Assembly: GCA_903813345.2 (NCBI GenBank)
Contig: CAIIXF020000008.1
Location: 2,737,341-2,801,340 of the forward strand
DNA from: Owenia fusiformis
Taxonomy: Eukaryota > Annelida > Polychaeta > Sabellida > Oweniidae
Direction: 5' to 3'
DNA length: 64,000 bases
The notes beneath the pieces are model-generated. The model saw only the letters and a list, made by a program, of their open reading frames with translations, did no database searches and was not told the DNA's origin. A program made the translations under genes and the position numbers. How positions within the stretch are numbered: position 1 is the first letter of the stretch; every line of letters starts with the position of its first letter. Below are positions 22,442 to 33,882 of the stretch, piece by piece.

Positions 22442-23013
22442 GGATATGGCAGAATACCTATTCAAGAAAAAAATATTGGGCGAGGCGGTATTAATTGATT
22501 TCAATAGAAAGTTTGGGTTCTAGCATTTATGTGCTTGCAGAGATAACCAGTATCGCAAAAATCATATATCCTTTCACCCCACATCATATCATATGCTTTA
22601 TTGATGTTAAAATCTATTTTTTTTATAAATAGTGGGAATAAATTCTTAATTCATCTTAGATTATAATTTAAATGGAATATTATATGCGATCAAATGCTTT
22701 TTCAAGGTTTTAAAATGTCAACAGCAGAAGCAGGATATGGCAGAATACCTATTCAAGAAAAAAATATTGGGCGAGGCGGTATTAATTGATTTCAATAGAA
22801 AGTTTGGGTTCTAGCATTTATGTGCTTGCAGAGATAACCAGTATCGCAAAAATCATATATCCTTTCACCCCACATCATATCATATGCTTTATTGATGTTA
22901 AAATCTATTTTTTTTATAAATAGTGGGAATAAATTCTTAATTCATCTTAGATTATAATTTAAATGGAATATTATATGCGATCAAATGCTTTTTCAAGGTT
23001 TTAAAATGTCAAC
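22442..23013 (+). repeat. 291-bp direct tandem duplication
   Basis: The sequence from GGATATGGCAGAATACC at 22442 recurs at 22733 at a constant offset of 291. I found no difference over about 280 bp by eye. The second copy ends where the two flanks diverge after CAACAG. Very recent, or an assembly artefact. Confidence 0.9.
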
Positions 23014-23026
23014 AGTGCTCAGTTTT

Positions 23027-24180
23027 TACAAGTGCTCAACAGGTGAAAACGTATGTAGGAATATAGGCAGAAACAATATCCCAGATGTGAGTAGACGTAA
23101 TCTTGATTTACGTCATTAAAAATTCACAATTCAGTCAAACTGATGTCATATTTCAAATCTACATGTAAAATTACATTTAGAAAGGTGGTTTTGAAAAGAG
23201 TTTATCAACTTTTAAAATTTCATTTTCTTTGAAAATGTGACTTCTAGGTCGGGGAGATTCCCCATGGACCCAATGTTGTAAAACCACAAAAAGTGAAATA
23301 TCTTTTCTTGTGTTGGGCAGATAATATTTTCTTTTACTGGACATATTTTAATTTGTATATCTATCAGATACATAAGGGTTATATGAAAAGTGAACCACTA
23401 AAACTGATGCATATTCAAGTTTAAGGGAATTTTGTTATACCCTGCCATGTTAATTCCCCGAATCAGCCACCTGGTGGCGAAACTGGTAACTACCTCCTCG
23501 CATCTGAATGATTGGCAGATCAATGAAAACAAGATTGTGTTCAAAGAATGAAACCATTAGTTTTTAATCATTTTGAATGCAAAACATTGTCAGACAGAAG
23601 ATCTTATTTTCAATTAAACAGATAAAATCAATACATCATGCTAATAACCTTTCCAAAAGCCAATTCATACGTAGATAATTTGTTGTAAACTTCAAAAGTG
23701 TCAATATCTAAATTATTTTTCATTGTTATGGACCTCTGTTAAACCCTTCAACGATAATAAGTAAATGGTAATGTTGACAGGTCCTCAACGGGTGAAAACG
23801 TATATACGTAGGAATATATGTTTTATCATTTAAACATATCATTTAACAATTGGCGGATCAGCAAAAAACAAGATGATGTTTAAAGAAAGTGAACTAAATG
23901 GAACCATTATTTTTTATAATTTTTGATGCAAAATATAGTCAGACAGACAATCTTAGTTTCAATTAAACAGATAAAATCAATATGTCATACTAATAACCTT
24001 TTAGATAATCTGTTGTAAACTTAAAAAATATCAAAATCTAATATTTTTTATTTTTTTGTGGACCCCTGTTAAACCCCTCAATAATAAGTAAATGGTAATG
24101 TTGACAAGTGCTCAACAAGTGAAAACGTATGCAATGATATATGTTTTATCATTTAAAGTAATCAAAACGATTGGAGGATG
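23027..24180 (+). repeat. Imperfect ~327-bp tandem repeat, about three units, first one interrupted
   Basis: Units share GTGCTCAACAGGTGAAAACG-like starts at about 23030, 23780 and 24107, and common blocks such as AATTAAACAGATAAAATCAA and GTAAATGGTAATGTTGAC. Units two and three are 327 bp apart. The first is longer by the MITE at 23082-23506. The last unit is partial. Confidence 0.75.
23082..23506 (+). mobile_element. CAGATG-ended MITE, copy 1
   Basis: Ends CAGATGTGAGTAG and, on the reverse strand, CAGATGCGAGGAG. An inverted copy lies at 48085-48490. The body is the same in both, including CAGCCACCTGGTGGCGAAAC and CCAACACAAGAAAAGATAT-type blocks read in opposite orientations. A target-site duplication could not be set with confidence, so the superfamily is open (hAT-like ends are possible). 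Confidence 0.75.
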
Positions 24181-24414
24181 AACAGGAGGAAACAGCCTAA
24201 TTAAGGCTTATCTGAAAAATTCCTTCATCACTATCTACTCGCACACAGATGTGGCATTTATGCAAAGTAGCCATGGGAATAAAGGTATGAAATTCATCAG
24301 TTATGTCACTATTATGTGAAATATGCCTGAGTTCTCCCAAGATAGGCCAACCTTATTATTACCACCTTCAGGGTGTCCCAGAATTCATGAGAATTTTTGA
24401 GGGAGGTATAAGGC

Positions 24415-25297
24415 CAGTGTTTTTCCTAAGCATCGGACCATTGGACAAATCCGGCAATGTTGATCCGGGACTCATGAGTTATTTCAACCAGCCAGTCAAC
24501 AAGACCGTCCATGTCGGATGGCTAAGATATGCACCAAATTCTAAACTCAAACATTGGTCCAATCTATGTATATCTATGTTTTTCATTTATTCAAGATTGT
24601 ACTCATCATCGCATTGAAACTCTTGAAAACTGACAAAATTTTACAAAAGTTTCAGATCTGCAAATGAGGATAAATGTAGCAGCATTATTTTTCACTTTCT
24701 GTGAAATGCTGTCTTCTTATTGGTCAAAATGAATTGTGGGTGGTAACCTCATGGAAAAAATATTTCGTTCGGTGTAAAATTTCTGATTATCAGAAGCACA
24801 TTATAAACTGGGAATTTTAACAGGAGCCATTCATTTCTGTCTACTACAACATTGAATGAAGAGAATAAGTGAAAAATTACCCCGGAAATTGCATGGGAAT
24901 TTAAAAAATTGAATGACAACACTTTTGTGAAGATACGAAACTCAATTTCTCTTCGTAAGTGTAGTCAAAGTAAGTTCCAGTTTTGGCATTCATATTTTTG
25001 ATTTTTTCAATTTCTTTTGGAACTGTTGGCTTTGGTCAATTTACACTTAAAAATATAGTAATGGAACTGAAGCGAAAAAAACGAGACATGACAAGGAACA
25101 TAAAAATAGGGCTAGTAGGCCTACTAGTCACAGTAATTAATATTTTAAGGACTGGCTAGTCTAGTTTTCACTTGGACCAGTGATATAACAGAAGTTACAG
25201 GTCCAGGTGACCGATGATGCTTAGCCTGGACTGGTTGAAATTATGATTTTGCCGGTCCATTGGTCCTGTGAATTGTGTTCGCTTAAGAAAAACACTG
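24415..25297. mobile_element. hAT MITE nested in the left terminal repeat of the mariner-like element
   Basis: The ends CAGTGTTTTTCCTAAGC and (reverse strand) CAGTGTTTTTCTTAAGC are inverted partners. The 8-bp flanks are TATAAGGC (24407-24414) and TGTAAGGC (25298-25305), seven of eight matching. The opposite arm of the host element preserves the empty site, reading GATATAAGGCATGG on its reverse strand near 26215. Subterminal sequences (GGACCATTGGAC, TTTCAACCAG) also recur in inverted orientation. No coding capacity was seen. Confidence 0.9.
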
Positions 25298-25569
25298 TGT
25301 AAGGCATGGTTTATTTTTCTTAAGTTTGTTGCACTTATTAAACATACATTGAGGAATAACTGACAAGAATTTCAGGCTCTTATCTTTTTTATTTTCAAAT
25401 TTATTGACATTTGAATTCTACATCGCCACAAACTCAGGGGTTGTCAGAAACAGTTCTATGTCACATTTTTTCAATTGTATACAGATTCTCAACTGTAAAA
25501 GCAATGCTTTTTGTATTAAATTAGTTGAGCAAATTAGAATCAAATTAGATAAAATAATATATAAATTTC

Positions 25570-26030
25570 GATAGAGACCCCATACATCAAAGGATTTTAC
25601 ATTTGGTTTGGTGAAGGATCATATGACATATCACATATGTTCCTGAGTGACCGAAAAAAGTTTCTCCATTTGCTTGGCAATATTATTTTGCATATTGACA
25701 ATGCACCAGTGCATACGTCATTACATGTCAGTATTGCATCCAGTTTACTTTCTATTGAGACTCTGTTATAGTATATACAACCTTAAACAAAGATTAGCAG
25801 GCTGTGTCTCTAAAACAGAGTAGGAATTGCTTCAGTGGAGCCTATTGGAATGGCTTTGAAATAATTTGGTAATGTGTATAAAGAGTAGCTGAAAAGATTA
25901 CAACTGCAGATAATAAAATACAATGTGAATTACTCTGTAGAGATATGTTAGCTAAATGTGTATGATCCTATTTACTAATGTACTGAAACGCTGAAATAAT
26001 TCAATAAAAACAATGCTATTATAGTAGAGA
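25570..26030 (+). pseudogene. Mariner-like transposase relic
   Basis: The frame at 25691 reads HIDNAPVHTS, the second catalytic block of Tc1/mariner transposases (D at 25697-25699). A later EPIGMALK-like block at about 25835 is a decayed form of the NPIE-W segment with the third catalytic position. Frame changes and stops are frequent, and the N-terminal half is missing. Confidence 0.55.
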
Positions 26031-26266
26031 AGTTGTGTAAGTATTATCAGAATGTGAATAACTTATTGTATTTCTCTGACTAATCTGGGGTTTGTGGCAA
26101 TGTACTATTCAAATGTCAATAAATTGGAAAATATAAAAGATATATGCCTGGAATTCATATCAGTTATTCCTCAATGTATGTTTAATAAGTGCACCAAATA
26201 TGAAGAAAAATCGTCCATGCCTTATATCCCCCTCAAAACATTCTCATGAGTTCTGGGACACCCTGT

Positions 26267-26675
26267 ATAGTTATTTTAATAAGAAAAATGAACACTGCTT
26301 TTTTACAAGCTAAATTTGGTCTTTATCCTTTAGAACTTTAGGTTACACACATTTATGTGTCAATTGCAGTATGAAATGATTATTTGGATTTTTATTATAT
26401 TGCTATAACATTTTACAAAATGGATATATTCTTCAATGTTAATTTATCAACCAATTTATGGCACAAATCCCAAATGTACACATAGCCGGATATTTGCTTT
26501 ACTACTTGGTTGTACTATAAATTATAGCTATTCACATTTGTTCTTTCCAAAATGCAATCTTCTGGACATATTTATTGAGGACAGTGGGTGGATATAAAAA
26601 ATAAAGGTAAAGCAAAAGAATGTTTCCATAAACCATGTATTATTCGTAATGAATTAGTAGAGTAATATATTTTTA
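26267..26675. other. AT-rich spacer, no feature seen
   Basis: Nothing recognised between the mariner-like and Helitron-like elements. Confidence 0.4.
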
Positions 26676-27904
26676 TCCCACCAAATGAAGTTCCATGGGG
26701 ATATAGGAAAGCCATTCGTTCATCCTTCCATACTTTCTTCTGTTCAGGCAAAAACTCGAATACCGGTTGACTTGTTTGATTCAAATTTTATAGACTTATG
26801 CCTTATGGGTGTAGGACATCTAGCCGAGAAGGAATTTTCAAGATGGCTTCTCAATTCAAAATGGCCACCATTTTCATAAGAAATGTTTAAAGCTTAAATA
26901 ACTCAAATGCTAGTCAATAGATTTTCTTCAAATTTTATATGCTTTATGCCTCAGGACAAAAGAGTTATTTGTTCAAGAAGAGATTTTCAAGATGGCAACT
27001 GAATTTCCTAATTGGCGCCATTTTTTTGTAAAAATACATAATCTTTAATAACTCAAATATCAGTAAAAAGATTTGGTTCACATTTTATATGCTGATACCT
27101 ACGGATATAGTAGATGGTGACTGAATTGCAAAATGGCGGCCATTTTTCATAAAAATCTTTGATTTGATTTGGTTCAAATTTTATATGCTGATGCTTAGGG
27201 ACAAAGGAGATCTGTTCAAGAAAGAATTTTTAAGATGGTGGCTAAATTTCAAAATGGCCACAATGTTTTTCTATAAAAAAAGTAATCTTAAATAACCTAA
27301 ATATGAGTGAAGGGATATTGTGGCCACCATTTGTTGTTACAAAACATAATCTTTAAAAACTCAAATACCAGTAAACGGATATGGTGATTAACATAGGGAT
27401 ATAGTAGATGGTGACTGAATTACAAAATGGCTGCCAACTCAAATACCAAAAATAATATCTTTGAAAAATCAAATACCAGTGGATGAATTTGGTTCAAATT
27501 TAAAATGTTGATGCTTTGAGATAAATGAGGTCTGCTCAATAAGATATTTGTAAGATGGCCACTATTTATCAAAATGGCCACCATTTTTCGTTAAAATTGT
27601 AATCTTTGATTTCTCAAATTCCAGTTGGTGGATTTGGTTCACATTTTATATGCCCCTAGCTGCGGACAGAGAGCACTGCTCCAGATGAAATTTTAAAAAA
27701 GGCAGCTGCTATTTCAAAATGGCTACCATATTGAAAAATGTAATTTTTGAGAACTCAAATACCAGTGGATTTATTTGGTTGGTTCAAATTTTATATGTTG
27801 AATAATGCAGCTCTGTTTAAGTAGAAATTTTCAAGATGGCCACTTATTATCAAAATATGTTTTTCAGTGGGATTTGCTACTCCTTGGAGTTGCTGTTTTT
27901 TTAG
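26676..27904 (+). mobile_element. Helitron-like non-autonomous element, degenerate tandem core
   Basis: Begins A|TCCCACCAAATGAAGTTCC and ends with the subterminal GTGGGA, hairpin GCTACTCCTTGGAGTTGC (27876-27893), then TTAG|T. This is the architecture of the element at 39434. The core holds about eight diverged units, each with AACTCAAATACCAGT, TTTGGTTCAAATTTTATATG and AAAATGGCCACCATTTT-like blocks. The final C of CTRR has become T. No coding region. Confidence 0.65.
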
Positions 27905-29870
27905 TGTTTGGCCTTATTTGTAGATGCACATTAAGACATTTAATGTTTTTTGATCTTCTTTCATGTGGGTTTTATTGGAGTTCTATTGTGTTTTATTATA
28001 CCTTTTAGTGCCTTTTTTACAGAGTGTTCCAACTATTATGTCAATTATTTTGGAAAATATCAATTGAGTTGGATTTTTTTAAATTCCATGTATTTGTAAA
28101 TCCAAAATTCTTCTCAGTAGAATTTTTTTCGTTTATGTGAACCATGATCTTCCGTTAAATTAAAGAAGAACTTAATCTAATTAAATTGATTTCTCACAAA
28201 TAATTATTTTATTTTTTTCAAAGTTACACAGGATTTCACCAGCAACTATTAGCTATGGCTCACAGAGACAACATATACAGATATTCCTGACAGAAAACGG
28301 GAAAATATGGAACTTTTTTATTAGCGTCATTGCTTGAGCTGAAATTTGTGTACATGTCACATATGTGAGCTAAAACTGAGGATGAGTGAAGATCTATATT
28401 AAGTTCAAATCCTTAAAATGTCATATTAATTGACTAATGAGTAGTAAAATCACAGACTAGTCTCACTACTCAACGATCACCCTGTGCATACTTTCTTCTG
28501 ACCAACAACTAAAGCTTGTGGCCTACCTTTTTTGTTAAGAAAAATAACTACTTGAAATAACTCTAATCTTGCCCATGACATATTGTATTATATTGTTGTT
28601 TACTCAGATTGTTTCTTTGTAGATCAGAGTACTTTTGGGGATGCTCTGTATTTGTTTCCTTGTGATTGTTTGTCTTCTTTTTGATGCTCCTTTTTGTTTT
28701 TTTATAAATACTTTTTGTCTCCCTGTGTGGCATTTGTGCTTACAAATTATACTAAGGCGTAACATTGACACTAACACCATAAAGGACTGACACCCTCTTT
28801 TCTTTTATGTTGTTAGAGGTGTAATAGATACCTCATTTTATCATAATTGCGGAATTAGTCTCTCGTAACAAGGAACAAAAATTCTACATTTCTGTTCAGT
28901 CCGGAACAGTTTTTTGCACTGAAAAAAGTTCATTAATTCATTTCTTCTCATTGTGGAGTTATGAAGTTCAGTTAGTCTTCAGTGATTTTGAAACATATTG
29001 ATGTAAGGTTAAGTTAAATGCACTTCATCTGGCATATTTAGAAATTAAATAAAAGGCACAAAATAAGAATTTTCATGGTGTGCATTAGATAAATGATCAG
29101 AGGCAGTTATTTTATGGTGTCACTAGATTACCCTTTCTTTTTCTTCTCCCTTCATTGGATACTTTATGGTTTGTTTTTTTCAATTATCATTTGTGACGAT
29201 CCTATATCATTCTCTCTTGCTCGTGTAGTTTTTTTTATTTTTCGATCTGCTTGTTTCAGTTTGAGAAACCTACTTGGTTTGTGTTAGCAGGCTGTTACTT
29301 CCCTGATAGAAATGGACACCTCATTCACCTATTAGGATCAACTTTGATTGAATTAATATATGCCTTGTTCAGGGAACACATTAATTTATCAGTTATGTAG
29401 AAAAAAGAATGTCGTAAAAGCCAACAAAGCAAATGTGGCTATTGCTACTATACAATTGCTTTAATCTTTGTAAACTTACAACACATCAACATCTATCACT
29501 CCTTATTCCTGCAATCAATGTAGAGTTTAAACATCGTCAAAGAGCAATACTGGAATGCAGGTTCTTCCAGGATAATGGAAGTTTTTCGGGAACTCACTTG
29601 TGTAGTCTATAAACATGAATGAATATGGCATTCCTCAAAAATCATAGGATATCCTCTTTACATGACATTTTTATTGTAAACATACTTATTGAAAGAGGAG
29701 CCCTCATAATTTGTCAATTTTAAAATAAAAAAAATATTAAAGCAGCTTAAGGCTGAATTTTTGCCAGGGAAGCCAACTTTCAGTAAACCATGAAGTTCAC
29801 TTTGTAAGGGATTCATTGTAACTGATCCTTACTGTTTTGTTTGTCTTGACTTACCTGTAATCTTTTACTT
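27905..29870. other. AT-rich DNA, no feature assigned
   Basis: ACAGAGTGTTCCAACTATTA at 28019 and ATCACCCTGTGCAT at 28477 look like decayed mariner-type ends but do not pair with each other. No coding region was recognised. Confidence 0.35.
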
Positions 29871-29877
29871 TTGCTTT

Positions 29878-30084
29878 CATTGATAGTTTCAACCTCATCA
29901 CATGTCGGTCATGCTGGGTTCTATAACATTTTTTTCCTTTCCCTTTGGCTGATGTAAATGTAGGTTCATTGATAGTTTCAACACTCATCACATGTTGGGT
30001 CATGCTGGGTTCTATAACATTTTTTCCTTTCCCTTTGGCATTTGTGGGTATGTGATGACAGTGTTGCTGATGTAAATGTAGGTT
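29878..30084. repeat. Imperfect ~100-bp tandem duplication
   Basis: Two units share CATTGATAGTTTCAAC, CATGCTGGGTTCTATAACAT, CCTTTCCCTTTGGC and GATGTAAATGTAGGTTCAT. The second has an extra 30 bp before the last block. On the reverse strand an open frame spans both units but they are read in different frames, so protein repeats are not conserved. A consensus-like donor (CAG|GTAAGT) lies on the reverse strand at about 29860. Confidence 0.75.
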
Positions 30085-30269
30085 CATGCAGTCTTCTGGA
30101 TCAAGGACTTGAACTCATGTTTCTCACAATTTGTTTCTTTTAGTTTTTGTTTTTAATGTTCTTTTCTTTATTTGTCTTCAGTATTATTAAAATGTACCAT
30201 GAATCTGTTGGTTTTCATGAATAACAAAACAATCAGGAAGTTTGATTAACCCTAATTCATGGTTATTCA

Positions 30270-30604
30270 TGTGAACATGGCAGTATTCATGCATTCTATT
30301 AACTGTGAACAAAGTCAACATTTCAACCGGGTATATTTGTCAACACTACCCCTGGTAATACAAGTAATGTATGATGTCATAACGGCGGGTCCTAGTAATG
30401 GCGGACCATTAAACAAATATTCGAAAAATCTTGGTGAGTTTTCATGTTCGAATTGTAATATAGACCCCATAGCAGGTGTTATATGACAAATAAGTCCCTT
30501 AAGACTAGGCACAAAATCTTTCAACAGAAAACTTTTGTGCCTAGCCCTGCGGGATGTATTCGTTGATATAACACCTGCTCTTCAATCTATATTTCTTAAA
30601 TATG
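30270..30604. repeat. Hairpin repeat HR, copy 2
   Basis: Matches 18681-19064 in its 5' part and in the conserved parts of the stem. Stem arms are 30461-30515 and 30533-30587. The variable block is TGTTATATGAC at 30477-30487 and TTGATATAACA at 30563-30573, which are complementary over the first eight positions and unlike the copy-1 block. Confidence 0.7.
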
Positions 30605-30699
30605 TAATGTTGTGGTAAAATATTTCTCTTGTCACTCTGAATTTTGCTTCACAATTGCTGTTATTTGATGCAAGAGATTGTATCCATTTAAGTTTAAGG

Positions 30700-30733
30700 A
30701 ATTATGGTGCTGGATTTCTGGACACCCTGTATA
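30700..30733. mobile_element. Solo mariner-like terminus
   Basis: TTTCTGGACACCCTGTATA matches the right end at 26266 (TTCTGGGACACCCTGTATA). No partner end was recognised nearby. Confidence 0.4.
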
Positions 30734-32695
30734 AATGTATCATAACCTTTCATTTGTATGCTACATGGGAATCTCTTCAGGATTTGACCTTAATGAATTA
30801 AACATTCACCAAGTGTGGCAACTTAATTCTGTTAATTTAAAGATTCACTCGACTGGAATAAAGCAATGCGGTGAATGAGTTATCTAGTGATGCCCTCAAG
30901 TGAAACGTCTTATTGGAATTTAATGTACAAGTAAAAGTCTGTCCTATGCTGATGCAAATAAATTAATATCTACACTTCTATAACTGATACAAAAATATCA
31001 ACTTGTTCAGAATTTTTTACTCACTCAAGAAGAGCAATGTGATTGACATTCTAATCAATTATTCAACTGATTTGTCTCTTGAAATTGATTTAACGTGTAG
31101 TACTATTTACTAGAGTAAAGCATGATATGAAGAACAACATATGAGCTTGTTTAAGTTTTTCTCAAATAGTCACCTTTCTTTTAGTATCTTCGATCTCCTA
31201 AATAATATGTTTGATGGATTTGATTTAAGACCCAGTTAAAATTCAAGACCAAGTTTAAGGCCTAATATTTATTTAAATAGACCAAGGTTTTTGCATTGTT
31301 CTTCACTGTTACAAATCTGAAACATGTTTGGAGAGTCAAGCTTGCCAAGCTAGCACAAAAATATTACCTTTTGTTTATTTTTTATTAATATCTTTATTAT
31401 ACTGAGAATGCAATTACATTTATAATACTTACATTGGTACTATGTAACATATTTGATGATCTAGATACAACAAAGTTACTAATTACATATCAACATCTAA
31501 CACGATACTGAATTGAAGGATTGACAGTTTGAAATGGTTTGAAATATTCTAGGTATAATTAATACCCTAATAATATTCTTGATTACTTTAGGTTAATGTA
31601 AAAGGTATATCTTTACGGTCCCATTAATGTATTTTTCAATTTTCAAGTACTCCAATTATGGACCACATGTAAAAGCATATATGGGTTTGTGGTATTTTCA
31701 TGTTCATAACACTTACAAATATTCAAATTCACTACAAAAGCTTCTTATAATATGGTTGTGGATGGCCTAACAACTAGGATTAGACATCAATGTTGTGATA
31801 CTGTCTCTTTATGTATGGCAAACGGTTTATTTCATTTAGCCATGTAAGTCCTCAAACATTGTCTCTCAACAAACTGATTCACCTAAAACAGATTATATAA
31901 AAGTTATTGTAATTGGTTTCATATATCATGTACATGTATTTTGTTCCAAAAAATGTTGTGCTCACCAGACTCTCACAAAATGTATATCTCATATATTTTA
32001 TAATAATAAACATAATGGACTTGGGTAGGTATATCTGTAACACCTTCAAATAGAGAGTGTCGACAAATGTTAATTGTTATGTCCGCCATCCTTTGTGCCT
32101 GACTGTGGTAGTCATTTTTCAGCATCTGTCAAATTGTTAAACTTTCATAACCTTATGCAATAACATACTAGGTGGTGCTATTTTGTCTTGAAATGCCTTA
32201 ATGAACTGTGGTACAGGTGGCTTCATGACTAAACATTGATCTATTTCTATATGCCAAAGGCATAATTCTTCTGGACAAATTATAAAACGTGGTTTTGGTG
32301 GCTGTATCAACTGTTCATTTAATGAATAGTGTAACATCATTATAACGTCATTTTGAAGGGCAGTGAAATATTGGACCGAGGGCAGATGGCCCAATGGAAA
32401 ATTGCCGGGCATTAATGCATTATTGGCCCATCACTGTGATGTCACATATTGCTCAGGTCGATATAGTAAAATGAATGCCTTCTAAACTAGCACCAATACC
32501 CCTAGAACAGGCCTGGCAATGTGGTGATAATATGTGTTGCCAGTAATCTTTGTTGTTGAGTTGTGTGCCAAATATCCATTTTGTAAAATTTGTTGAATAA
32601 TAGAAAACTTTTCATTTTACATTTTAATCACCCCGGACATATGAAGGGAGCTCAATATATCTTGTTTGATTATTTGAATACTTTTCATATATTAA
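30734..32695. other. AT-rich DNA downstream of the GPCR, no feature assigned
   Basis: A 91-codon open frame on the reverse strand at 32137-32412 has no recognised domain, splice context or homologue and is left unannotated. Confidence 0.4.
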
Positions 32696-32745
32696 TTTAT
32701 TACATAGTATATATTTACATATTATAGTTTCTCTAATATTGATAA

Positions 32746-32751
32746 TTTATT
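32746..32751 (-). terminator. Candidate polyadenylation signal of the GPCR
   Basis: AATAAA on the reverse strand, 46 bp after the stop codon. A second AATAAA is at 32696-32701. Either could serve; neither is proven. Confidence 0.35.
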
Positions 32752-32796
32752 ACAAAATAGGATTTTCAAATCTTATAATATAGAGAAATATTGAAA

Positions 32797-33882
32797 TTAT
32801 TGAATGAGCATAGAGGCTCTAGTTTTCCCATTTTTCTTTTGCTTCACACCTTTCTTACCATTTTTACTAGATGCTACTTTTGTTGTTAGTGTCCCCGTGT
32901 GTGAAGGCTCGTTTGTTGGTAATTGTATGTGGGAACACAATCCAATACTTTGTCCAAGGGCTGTTCGGAAGTCCTTTGACACAAAGTTATAAACAATTGG
33001 ATTCGTACAAGAGTTTGCATAAGACATGCATTCTGCTATCAAAGCTGGTATCATGAACCCTTTCCTTTCCATTTTAAAGCAATGCACCATCATCATAAGA
33101 ATATTCATTGGTAGCCAGCAAATTGCAAATGCAATTGTCGTACCTATTATTATCCGGCTTGCATTCTTACGTCTTTGGATGGATGAAGCCGTGATATTTG
33201 AACTGTTCTTTGTTATGTGGACGAGAATCAAGATATGAGTCAGACAGATTATTATCACAGGAATTGCATAAGACATTGTGAAAAATGTTGCTGTAAGAAT
33301 TTCCATATCTTTTGAATTCTTCTGATATGAACATATTGTTTTTGAGGTGAAACGATCAAGTCTCATTGTTATTGTGAAGTATATTTTCATAACAGGGATG
33401 TTTGCTGTGGCAATAATCAACCAAAGTAACACTGCAGAAATTATTGCACTTCTCTTTGTCCTTAAGTGGGATGACTTCGCTGATTTTACAACTGTCAAAT
33501 AACGAGTTATAGACACTGCACAAAGAGAGTATATTGACACATATGCTGTAATGTTCTTCACATAATGCGTGATTTTACAGAAAGCTTCCCCAAATGGCCA
33601 TTCATATAAGGCATGATAAGAAGCATTGACTGGAACACAAAATATGATAAAGAAAAAGTCTGCAATTGCCAAATTCATCAATAAGACATTCATATTCCCT
33701 CTTTGTTTCAGTCGAGTACATAGTACATACACAACCATTGAATTGCCAACCACACCTATGACTCCTATAAGTCCTTGTATTAATGGCATAACTATCTGTG
33801 TGGGCACGATCTGTCTTTGAAAAGGTGGTCTATATCTGAACTCCTCTCCTGTTTCATTCCAGGAAATGTTCTCCATTATCAT
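32797..33882 (-). CDS. Rhodopsin-family peptide GPCR, allatostatin-A/galanin receptor-like
   Basis: A single uninterrupted exon of 361 residues with seven hydrophobic segments. N5 and N9 are glycosylation sequons in the outer N-terminus. Hallmarks: GN47 in TM1, LAIAD75 in TM2, C102 before TM3 pairing with C184 in loop 2, W154 in TM4, P208 in TM5, CWLP (255-258) in TM6 and NPIVY (294-298) in TM7. After TM7 comes a basic, Ser/Lys-rich tail with C316 as a possible lipidation site. WPFGEAFCKI and the TM2/TM3 region resemble allatostatin-A (buccalin) and galanin receptors, so a neuropeptide ligand and plasma-membrane signalling through a G protein are likely. Odd point: the DRY motif at the end of TM3 is TRY (126-128). 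The start has two nearby Met codons (M1, M3). Transposon-rich flanks give no functional context. Class A GPCR is near certain; the exact ligand family is inferred. Confidence 0.85.
   Translation of the reverse strand: MIMENISWNETGEEFRYRPPFQRQIVPTQIVMPLIQGLIGVIGVVGNSMVVYVLCTRLKQRGNMNVLLMNLAIADFFFIIFCVPVNASYHALYEWPFGEAFCKITHYVKNITAYVSIYSLCAVSITRYLTVVKSAKSSHLRTKRSAIISAVLLWLIIATANIPVMKIYFTITMRLDRFTSKTICSYQKNSKDMEILTATFFTMSYAIPVIIICLTHILILVHITKNSSNITASSIQRRKNASRIIIGTTIAFAICWLPMNILMMMVHCFKMERKGFMIPALIAECMSYANSCTNPIVYNFVSKDFRTALGQSIGLCSHIQLPTNEPSHTGTLTTKVASSKNGKKGVKQKKNGKTRASMLIQ

Larger units (their letters stand above)
24368..26266 (+). mobile_element. Mariner-like element with ~200-bp terminal inverted repeats
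   Basis: The left end (CAGGGTGTCCCAGAATTCAT) and right end (reverse strand ACAGGGTGTCCCAGAACTCA, then TA) are inverted partners. With the hAT MITE removed, the left arm continues CATGGTTTATTTTTCTT, GCACTTATTAAACATACATT and GACATTTGAAT, matching the right arm inward to about 26085. The centre holds a transposase relic. The left TA is changed to TT. Confidence 0.8.

Noticed and set aside
24303-24617. 104-codon open frame
   Set aside because: It runs across the end of the mariner-like element and into the hAT MITE, so it is made of transposon termini.
32137-32412. 91-codon open frame on the reverse strand near the GPCR
   Set aside because: Composition is protein-like and proline-containing, but no domain, splice signals or partner exon could be recognised.
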